From an uncultured Muribaculaceae bacterium (GTDB lineage Bacteria > Bacteroidota > Bacteroidia > Bacteroidales > Muribaculaceae): 8,633 bases of DNA. Positions 1-4,636 of this stretch are shown piece after piece. The notes under the pieces were generated by a model. That model worked only from the letters and a program-made list of their open reading frames with translations. It was not told the origin of the DNA and did no database searches. Position numbers and translations under genes: made by a program. The stretch is from contig CAJTUG010000050.1 in the NCBI GenBank assembly GCA_910579605.1, positions 2,602-11,234 on the forward strand, given 5' to 3'. The first letter of the stretch is position 1; each line of letters starts with the position of its first letter.

Positions 1-224
1 TAAACCTCTTCCACGACCTCATGTTTCATATTCTCACCGCAACAGGCAGAATATAACAAAACTGAATCTCTTTTCCGCATCATTTTACAAAGAAAAACAT
101 GCTGCCTCTACCCCAACAAAAAAATCTTATCATAAAAGCGGCCACACGCGGCAAAAAATAGACAAAGATTTCAACCCATCCACCTAAAAATATAGATCAC
201 ACATATTAAAAAGTCCACGAAAAT
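1..224. other. AT-rich intergenic region after the operon; no supported gene
   Basis: This stretch lies beyond the operon terminator. It is AT-rich with many A-runs, and I can support no gene in it. Two weak possibilities touch the left edge. On the minus strand an ATG at 29-27 opens a frame reading MKHEVVEEV that runs off the window. It could be the start of the next co-directional gene, but nine codons do not establish that. On the plus strand, frame 2 is open from the edge to a TAA at 185-187 (61 codons), but the translation is rich in S, K, T and H and looks like noncoding sequence. I found no clear Bacteroidota promoter (TTTG, about 20 bp, TAnnTTTG) on either strand. A TATTTTTTG on the minus strand at 160-152 has the wrong internal spacing and no -33 partner. 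Confidence 0.6.
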
Positions 225-259
225 AAAAAACGTTGCTGGCAATGCCGGCAACGTTTTTT
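225..259 (-). terminator. Rho-independent terminator of the ribosomal protein operon
   Basis: This is an inverted repeat with a 12-bp perfect outer stem, 225-236 pairing with 248-259 (A6-CGTTGC with GCAACG-T6). Inside it, GGC pairs with GCC across a 3-nt loop, separated from the outer stem by one mismatch as read on the minus strand. It lies 17 nt after the rplQ stop codon, and on the minus strand the stem ends in six Us. It therefore marks the 3' end of the operon transcript. Because the A-run and T-run are symmetric, it could also stop transcription arriving on the plus strand. Confidence 0.93.
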
Positions 260-276
260 ATTTCAAGCAAACAAGA

Positions 277-765
277 TTATTCAGCTGCGGGGAGTTCGGG
301 CTCAGCATTTTCGACTGCAGCAACAGGATTTTCAGGAGCAGCAGCAGATTTGCGGCGAGAACGACGAGTTGTCTTAGTCTTGGCTGCGGTATCCTTCAAC
401 ATAGCTTCATTGTAGTCTACCAACTCGATAAAGCAAGTTTTTGCGTTATCGCCAAGGCGATTGCCTGTTTTCAAAATACGGGTGTAACCTCCGGGACGGT
501 CTGCAATCTTCTGAGAAATGTTCTGGAACAATTCCTTGATTGCTTCCTTGTTCTGAAGGTAAGAGAAAACCAAACGACGGTTTACCATCGTGTCTTCTTT
601 AGCTCGGTTGATCAGAGGCTCTGCATATACACGGAGTGCCTTAGCTTTTGCCAAAGTAGTGTGGATACGCTTGTGCATGATGAGCGATATGGTCATATTG
701 GCCAAGAGCGCGTCGCGGTGCGCTTTCTTGCGGCCAAGGTGATTGAATTTTTTATTGTGTCTCAT
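277..765 (-). CDS. rplQ: 50S ribosomal protein L17 (bL17) with C-terminal extension
   Basis: This is a large-subunit ribosomal protein of 162 aa, the last gene of the operon. The N-terminus MRHNKKFNHLGRKKAHRDAL and the segment NRRLVFSYLQ (62-71) followed by RPGGYTRIL (90-98) are hallmarks of bL17. The conserved core ends near residue 125. The final 37 or so residues form a low-complexity tail: first basic (RRSRRK, 134-139), then rich in Ala, Glu and Pro, ending PELPAAE. E. coli L17 is about 127 aa, so the tail is an addition; from memory, such tails are common in Bacteroidota. The ATG is 8 nt after the rpoA stop with no Shine-Dalgarno sequence, which suggests coupling or re-initiation. A strong terminator follows 17 nt after the stop. 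Confidence 0.98.
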   Translation of the reverse strand: MRHNKKFNHLGRKKAHRDALLANMTISLIMHKRIHTTLAKAKALRVYAEPLINRAKEDTMVNRRLVFSYLQNKEAIKELFQNISQKIADRPGGYTRILKTGNRLGDNAKTCFIELVDYNEAMLKDTAAKTKTTRRSRRKSAAAPENPVAAVENAEPELPAAE

Positions 766-773
766 CGGGGTGA

Positions 774-1766
774 TTAGTCTTTATCGAGTTTATACTTTGA
801 AATATCCATGCCGAACGATAAGTTCAAGCTGTTAAGGAGGCTTTCCAATTCAACAAGCGACTTTTTACCGAAATTACGGAATTTCAACAAATCAGTCTTG
901 TTGAACACAACAAGTTCTGCCAAGGTCTCTACTTCAGCGCTCTTCAAACAATTCAAAGCACGCACCGAAAGCGACATATCCACAAGCTTAGATTTCAAAA
1001 GCTGACGCATGTGGAGAACCTCTTCATCAAATTCTTCGCCCGGATCGGGTTCCGAAGTCTCCAAAGTGATTTTTTCGTCGGAGAACAGCATGAAATGCTG
1101 GATCAAAATTTTGGCAGCTTCCTTCACGGCATCCTTAGGCAGGATAGAACCATTGGTGGTAATCTCCAGGGTAAGTTTGTCGTAGTCGGTTTTCTGGTCT
1201 ACGCGGTAGTTTTCTACAGTGTACTTTACATTCTTGATCGGCGTATAGATAGAGTCGATCGCAATTGTATTGATATCATCCTGAGGTGTAACGTTTTCCT
1301 CTGCAGGAACCCAGCTACGTCCCTTGTTGATAGTGAGTACGATAGTGAAACTTGCCTCAGGATCCAAATGACAAATAACCAAATCGGGGTTCATTACCTC
1401 GAAGCCGCTCAAGGCCTTGGAAATGTCACCGGCCGTGAACACCTCTTTTCCCGATACGTTGATGGTTACTCGCTCAAACTCAGTATCTTCTACAAGTTGT
1501 TTCAAGTCTACCTGCTTGAGGTTAAGGATAATGTTGGTAACATCCTCCTTAACGCCGGGCACGACATCAAATTCGTTCTTAACGCCGTCTATCTTGATAG
1601 ACGATATCGCAAAGCCCTCAAGCGATGACAAGAGGACACGGCGCAAAGCGTTGCCGACAGTGATGCCATAGCCGGGTTCCAAGGGTTTGAATTCGAACTT
1701 ACCGTAGAAGTTGCCGGCCTCGACCATTACAACGTCTTCAGGTTTTTGGAATGCTAATATAGCCAT
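774..1766 (-). CDS. rpoA: DNA-directed RNA polymerase subunit alpha
   Basis: The alpha subunit (330 aa) dimerises to start assembly of RNA polymerase, and its C-terminal domain contacts UP elements and activators. The N-terminal domain spans about residues 1-230. It contains the assembly motif GNALRRVLLSSLEGFA (38-53) and the segment PGVKEDVTNIILNLK (70-84). A flexible acidic linker follows (about 236-249, PEPDPGEEFDEEV region). The C-terminal domain (about 255-320) keeps the DNA-binding determinants seen in E. coli: VRALNCLK with Arg269 and Asn272, and GKKSL (300-304) in the helix-hairpin-helix. Length is usual for the family. The start follows rpsD by 20 nt, and the chosen ATG gives the usual Bacteroidales N-terminus MAILAFQKP. 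Placement between rpsD and rplQ is the classical alpha-operon order. Any regulation acting on the rpsD leader would probably affect it too (inference). Confidence 0.99.
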   Translation of the reverse strand: MAILAFQKPEDVVMVEAGNFYGKFEFKPLEPGYGITVGNALRRVLLSSLEGFAISSIKIDGVKNEFDVVPGVKEDVTNIILNLKQVDLKQLVEDTEFERVTINVSGKEVFTAGDISKALSGFEVMNPDLVICHLDPEASFTIVLTINKGRSWVPAEENVTPQDDINTIAIDSIYTPIKNVKYTVENYRVDQKTDYDKLTLEITTNGSILPKDAVKEAAKILIQHFMLFSDEKITLETSEPDPGEEFDEEVLHMRQLLKSKLVDMSLSVRALNCLKSAEVETLAELVVFNKTDLLKFRNFGKKSLVELESLLNSLNLSFGMDISKYKLDKD

Positions 1767-1786
1767 GGATCTTTGGTCTTTAGAGA

Positions 1787-2395
1787 TTATTGCTTGGAGT
1801 AAAGCTCGACGATCAGCTGCTCCTTGATGTTTTCGGGGATATCTTCGCGAGCGGGTACATGGAGGAATTTACCGGTCTTGGTAGCTTCGTCCCATTCTAT
1901 CCAAGGATATTTGCTGTGGTTGAAACCTGCCAATGCATCGGCAATTACTTCCAACGATTTGCTGCGTTCACGAACACCAACCAAATCACCGGCCTTTACT
2001 GCATACGAAGGTATATTCACAACCTGGCCGTTTACTGTAATGTGGCGGTGCAATACCAATTGGCGAGCTGCCGCACGGGTAGGCGCGATACCAAGACGGT
2101 ATACGACATTGTCCAAGCGGCCTTCAAGAAGCTGAAGAAGAATTTCACCGGTAATACCTTTGAGACGCGATGCCTTCTCAAAAAGATTGCGGAACTGACG
2201 TTCCAAAAGGCCATATGTATATTTAGCCTTCTGTTTCTCGCGGAGCTGAACACCATACTCGCTCGTTTTACGGCGCTTGTTCTGTCCGTGCTGGCCCGGG
2301 GGGAAATTACGACGGGCGAGAACTTTGTCTTCGCCGAAAATGGGTTCGCCGAATTTGCGGGCTATTTTGGTCTTAGGACCTGTATATCTTGCCAT
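1787..2395 (-). CDS. rpsD: 30S ribosomal protein S4 (uS4)
   Basis: This primary 16S rRNA-binding protein (202 aa) nucleates assembly of the 30S body and helps form the mRNA entry site. In E. coli and Bacillus it also represses its own mRNA. The N-terminus MARYTGPKTKIARKFGEP and the segment RRNFPPGQHG (28-37) are typical. The S4 RNA-binding domain is about residues 93-157, with RLDNVVYRLG (93-102) and the VNGQVVNIPSY segment (121-131). There are no cysteines, so this is the zinc-free form. The ATG is the one expected by homology. It is the only gene in the window with a long upstream spacer (262 nt), which contains extensive potential RNA structure. That suggests independent translational or transcriptional control of rpsD-rpoA-rplQ. 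Confidence 0.99.
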   Translation of the reverse strand: MARYTGPKTKIARKFGEPIFGEDKVLARRNFPPGQHGQNKRRKTSEYGVQLREKQKAKYTYGLLERQFRNLFEKASRLKGITGEILLQLLEGRLDNVVYRLGIAPTRAAARQLVLHRHITVNGQVVNIPSYAVKAGDLVGVRERSKSLEVIADALAGFNHSKYPWIEWDEATKTGKFLHVPAREDIPENIKEQLIVELYSKQ

Positions 2396-2473
2396 TGTAG
2401 TTCAATCAGTTTATTCGGGGTTCTCACCGGGTATTTTCCGGAAACCGGTTAATCTTTCTTCCGGCGCAGCCGC

Positions 2474-2515
2474 GACCATAGAGAGGTGACTGAAATATGG
2501 TCTATTCGCCTTCAG
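2474..2515 (-). other. Candidate H-type RNA pseudoknot in the rpsD leader
   Basis: On the minus strand, CTGAA (2515-2511) can pair with TTCAG (2494-2490). GACCATA (2502-2496) can pair with TATGGTC (2480-2474). The 5' strand of the second helix lies inside the loop of the first and its 3' strand lies outside, which is the topology of an H-type pseudoknot. The 7-bp helix alone would form a plain hairpin with a 15-nt loop, which is the conservative reading. Confidence 0.5.
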
Positions 2516-2622
2516 AAAAATCCCGTGCTCCTCTTAGAAGAAAATTCCCATTCCGGCACTGGCAGGCCGGGGAGCTTCCCGAGAGTTGTTATGTTTTTGT
2601 TGTTACTAAAAGTGAAAGCAGA

Positions 2623-2653
2623 GTTCGCCGTGGCAGATGCCACTGCGCTGAAC
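2623..2653 (-). other. Hairpin just after the rpsK stop codon
   Basis: On the minus strand, GTTC (2653-2650) pairs with GAAC (2626-2623), GC (2648-2647) with GC (2628-2627), and GTGGC (2643-2639) with GCCAC (2634-2630) around an ATCT tetraloop. Small internal loops separate the segments. It starts 4 nt after the rpsK stop codon and no U-run follows, so it is not a classical terminator. It may stabilise the 3' end of the upstream transcript segment or be a subdomain of the rpsD leader. Confidence 0.55.
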
Positions 2654-2657
2654 TGAT

Positions 2658-3047
2658 TTAAACTCTTCTTCTCTTGGGAGGACGGCAACCGTTGTGGGGA
2701 AGCGGTGTAACGTCGATAATGTCTGTTACAGCGATGCCTGCTCCGTGGATAGTACGTACTGCCGATTCGCGGCCGTTACCCGGACCTTTGAGATAAGCTT
2801 TTACCTTGCGCAATCCCAGGTCGTAGGCAACCTTGGCGCAATCCTGTGCTGCCATCTGGGCAGCGTAGGGAGTGTTCTTCTTAGAACCACGGAAGCCCAT
2901 TTTGCCGGCCGACGACCAAGAGATAACTTGGCCTTCGCTGTTGGCAAGGCAGACAATGATATTATTGAAAGACGAATGAACGTGAAGCTGCCCTTCGGCA
3001 CCTACCTTTACGTTACGTTTCTTTGCTGCGACTGTTTTTTTTGCCAT
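2658..3047 (-). CDS. rpsK: 30S ribosomal protein S11 (uS11)
   Basis: This is a 129-aa protein of the 30S platform, near the 3' end of 16S rRNA and the mRNA exit. The family pattern is clear: AEGQLHVHSSFNNIIV (17-32), the SSAGKMGFRGSKKNTPYAAQ region (45-64) and the C-terminus DVTPLPHNGCRPPKRRRV. Asn119-Gly120 within PHNGC is the position that carries isoaspartate in E. coli S11, so the modification site is present; modification here is inferred only. The length matches the family (about 129). It follows rpsM by 8 nt. The 262-nt structured spacer comes after it, so it is the last gene before the likely rpsD regulatory element. Confidence 0.99.
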   Translation of the reverse strand: MAKKTVAAKKRNVKVGAEGQLHVHSSFNNIIVCLANSEGQVISWSSAGKMGFRGSKKNTPYAAQMAAQDCAKVAYDLGLRKVKAYLKGPGNGRESAVRTIHGAGIAVTDIIDVTPLPHNGCRPPKRRRV

Positions 3048-3055
3048 GTTATTTA

Positions 3056-3436
3056 TTATTTAGTAGCTTTCTTCTTGTTTGCAACGGTTTTCTTGCGGCC
3101 CTTGCGTGTGCGGGCATTGTTCTTGGTGCTCTGGCCACGAACGGGAAGACCATTACGGTGGCGGATACCACGATAGCAGCCTATATCCATCAATCGCTTG
3201 ATGTTGAGCTGGATTTCGCTACGGAGATCGCCTTCTACCTTGTAGTCGGAACCGATAACTTCACGTACCTTTGCGGCCTGATCGTCGGTCCAATCCTTTA
3301 CCTTGATATTCACATCAATGCCGGCCTTGTTCAAGATAGTCTTGGCGGCGCTACGGCCGATGCCGAAGATGTAAGTCAAGGCGATTTCACCTCTTTTATT
3401 CTGGGGGAGGTCAACTCCCACGATTCTTACTGCCAT
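3056..3436 (-). CDS. rpsM: 30S ribosomal protein S13 (uS13)
   Basis: This 126-aa small-subunit head protein forms the bridges to L5 and L31 and contacts the P-site tRNA through its basic tail. It begins MAVRIVGVDLPQNKRGEIAL. A helix-two-turn-helix domain with TYIFGIGRSAAKTIL (21-35) follows, then the signature RGIRHRNGLPVRGQ (89-102) and a lysine- and arginine-rich tail ending NKKKATK. The length is usual for the family. The start ATG is 6 nt after the rpmJ stop. In E. coli rpsM is the first alpha-operon gene and carries the S4 pseudoknot site. Here the gap before it is only 6 nt, with no room for such a leader. Confidence 0.99.
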   Translation of the reverse strand: MAVRIVGVDLPQNKRGEIALTYIFGIGRSAAKTILNKAGIDVNIKVKDWTDDQAAKVREVIGSDYKVEGDLRSEIQLNIKRLMDIGCYRGIRHRNGLPVRGQSTKNNARTRKGRKKTVANKKKATK

Positions 3437-3442
3437 AATTTA

Positions 3443-3559
3443 TTATCCTTGACGCTGTTTGTACTTAGGGTTTTTCTTGTTGATGACATAAAGACGGCCT
3501 TTGCGGCGCACGATCTTGCTGTCGGGAGTGCGTTTCTTTACGGATGCTCTTACTTTCAT
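3443..3559 (-). CDS. rpmJ: 50S ribosomal protein L36 (bL36), zinc-free form
   Basis: This is a very short gene of 38 codons: start MKVRASVKKRTPDSKIVRRK, end NPKYKQRQG. The MKVRAS start and PKxKQRQG end are diagnostic of bL36. Canonical L36 carries a zinc ribbon of three Cys and one His. Here the matching positions are Thr11, Ser14, Asn27 and a Tyr near residue 33, and the protein has no cysteine at all, so it should not bind zinc. It lies 18 nt after infA and 6 nt before rpsM, the usual infA-rpmJ-rpsM order. Its function is to stabilise 23S rRNA near the base of the L7/L12 stalk. Confidence 0.97.
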   Translation of the reverse strand: MKVRASVKKRTPDSKIVRRKGRLYVINKKNPKYKQRQG

Positions 3560-3577
3560 ATCTTTTAGTTTGTCTGA

Positions 3578-3796
3578 TTATTTATAGCGGAAAGCAATAC
3601 GCCCTTTGGAAAGATCGTATGGAGACATCTCAACACGCACCTTGTCGCCGGGAAGTATCTTGATATAATGCATACGCATCTTCCCGGAAATGTGAGCCGT
3701 TATTTCATGCCCGTTCTCGAGTTCTACTCTGAACATCGCGTTGCTCAGTGCCTCTACGATAGTTCCGTCTTGTTCGATTGCTGATTGTTTTGCCAT
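3578..3796 (-). CDS. infA: Translation initiation factor IF-1
   Basis: IF-1 (72 aa) is a single OB-fold protein that occupies the ribosomal A site during initiation and enhances IF-2 and IF-3 function. The sequence MAKQSAIEQDGTIVEAL, then FRVELENGHEITAHISGKMR (22-41) and the PGDKVRVEMSPYDLSKGRI segment (49-67), matches IF-1 along its whole length. The length is exactly that of the E. coli protein. The ATG is 14 nt after the map stop. The location between map and rpmJ is typical of Bacteroidota and Firmicutes operons. Confidence 0.99.
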   Translation of the reverse strand: MAKQSAIEQDGTIVEALSNAMFRVELENGHEITAHISGKMRMHYIKILPGDKVRVEMSPYDLSKGRIAFRYK

Positions 3797-3810
3797 ATGT
3801 TAGTCGGTGT

Positions 3811-4593
3811 TTAAATGAATCTGTCTTGAAGAACCTCTTCTATGTAATCAAAAGTGGTCATTATCTCGGTGCGGTCGTTCAAAATTACCAAAGTGTGCTC
3901 ATAATGAGCCGATGGCTTCCTGTCCTTGGTACGGCAGGTCCAACCGTCACTCTCGATCACGATATTGCGGCTGCCCATGTTTATCATTGGCTCTATACAG
4001 ATACACATGCCGTTCTGGAGCTTTGCCCCAATACCGCGGCGTCCATAGTTGGGCACCTCGGGGCTCTCGTGCATCTTCCGTCCTATACCATGACCGCACA
4101 TCTCTCGCACTACACTATAACCGCGACGCTCGCAGTAGGTCTGCACAGCATTGGCTATATCGCCGATACGTGCTCCGGGCTTGGCAGCCTCGATGCCGAC
4201 ATAAAGCGACTCCTTGGTGGTACGCAAAAGAGACATTTTTTCAGGGCTTATCTCGCCCACAGGAAAAGTATAGCAACTGTCGCCCATGAAACCGTCTTTC
4301 TCCACTACCGTATCTATACCCACGATGTCGCCATCCATGAGAATACGGTCTGAAGGAAAACCATGTACAACAATCTCGTTGACCTCTATACACAATGTGG
4401 CCGGAAAGCCGCCGTAGCCCAAGCACGCCGACTTGCCACCATTGTCCATGATAAATTCACGGGCAATGGTGTCGAGCTTACGTGTGGTTACTCCCGGCTG
4501 GATCCAACGCGCCACCTCGCCAAGTGTCTGCGACACCAACGTAGTGGCAGATCGCATTGTCTCGATTTCTTCCGGTGTCTTAAGGTAAATCAT
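3811..4593 (-). CDS. map: Type I methionine aminopeptidase
   Basis: This 260-aa dinuclear-metal enzyme removes the N-terminal methionine from nascent proteins whose second residue is small. By alignment to E. coli MetAP the metal ligands are all present: Asp94 (in GIDTVV), Asp105 (in GFMGDSCYTF), His168 (in CGHGIGR), Glu201 (in CIEPM) and Glu232 (in AHYEHT). The substrate-site His77 (VVHGFP) and His175 (KMHESPEV) are also kept. It is a type Ia-like form with no N-terminal zinc-finger or SH3-binding extension and no type II insert. The start ATG is the one expected by homology and lies 43 nt after the secY stop, the longest spacer in the operon apart from the rpsD leader. Many of the neighbouring ribosomal proteins begin MA or MS, typical substrates of this enzyme. 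Confidence 0.98.
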   Translation of the reverse strand: MIYLKTPEEIETMRSATTLVSQTLGEVARWIQPGVTTRKLDTIAREFIMDNGGKSACLGYGGFPATLCIEVNEIVVHGFPSDRILMDGDIVGIDTVVEKDGFMGDSCYTFPVGEISPEKMSLLRTTKESLYVGIEAAKPGARIGDIANAVQTYCERRGYSVVREMCGHGIGRKMHESPEVPNYGRRGIGAKLQNGMCICIEPMINMGSRNIVIESDGWTCRTKDRKPSAHYEHTLVILNDRTEIMTTFDYIEEVLQDRFI

Positions 4594-4636
4594 TTAAACT
4601 TGTTAAATAATATAACTCTGTTTTAGATATGGCTGC

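Larger units (their letters stand above)
2396..2657 (-). promoter_or_regulatory. Candidate structured 5' leader of rpsD (S4 autoregulatory element?)
   Basis: This 262-nt noncoding spacer lies between the rpsK stop and the rpsD start, in an operon whose other spacers are 2-43 nt. As read on the minus strand, its ends are complementary over 8 bp (2651-2658 with 2404-2411). Between them are a hairpin after the rpsK stop (2623-2653), a GC-rich two-helix element (2527-2575), a candidate pseudoknot (2474-2515) and four CCGG tetramers (2427-2464) that can pair in several ways. A U5 run lies at 2520-2516. I found no TAnnTTTG promoter in it. The features suggest a cis-acting RNA. Ribosomal protein S4 is the obvious ligand, because it binds a pseudoknot leader in the E. 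coli alpha operon, but nothing in the sequence alone proves the ligand. I recall that S4 leaders have been proposed in Bacteroidia; a search against Rfam would settle membership. Confidence 0.72.
2404..2658 (-). repeat. Terminal inverted repeat closing the rpsD leader
   Basis: Read on the minus strand, AATCAGTT (2658-2651) is perfectly complementary to AACTGATT (2411-2404). The 5' arm starts with the last base of the rpsK TAA stop codon, and the 3' arm ends 8 nt before the rpsD ATG. Pairing would fold the whole spacer into one closed RNA domain next to the ribosome binding region of rpsD. The 5' arm shares three bases with the adjacent hairpin (2623-2653), so the two cannot both form in full. 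Confidence 0.6.

Noticed and set aside
130..153. GCGGCCACACGCGGC next to an A-run as a second terminator
   Set aside because: Only about 4 bp can pair with a realistic loop, and the A-run is on the wrong side for the operon strand.
152..160. TATTTTTTG on the minus strand as a Bacteroidota -7 box
   Set aside because: The spacing inside the box is one base too long for TAnnTTTG, and no TTTG lies about 20 bp upstream.
1011..1628. Plus-strand open frame of 205 codons opposite rpoA
   Set aside because: It lies entirely antisense to the conserved rpoA coding sequence and resembles no protein; length alone is not evidence here.
1790..2452. Plus-strand open frame of 220 codons opposite rpsD
   Set aside because: It is the antisense shadow of rpsD and has no recognisable family pattern. 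rpsD is certain on the minus strand.
2623..2653. Hairpin after rpsK as an intrinsic terminator
   Set aside because: The sequence after the stem is TCTGCTTTCAC, not a U-tract, so it does not meet the terminator pattern.
2396..2657. Internal promoter for rpsD-rpoA-rplQ
   Set aside because: No TAnnTTTG with an upstream TTTG could be found on the minus strand of the spacer. A nonstandard promoter cannot be excluded without transcript start mapping.
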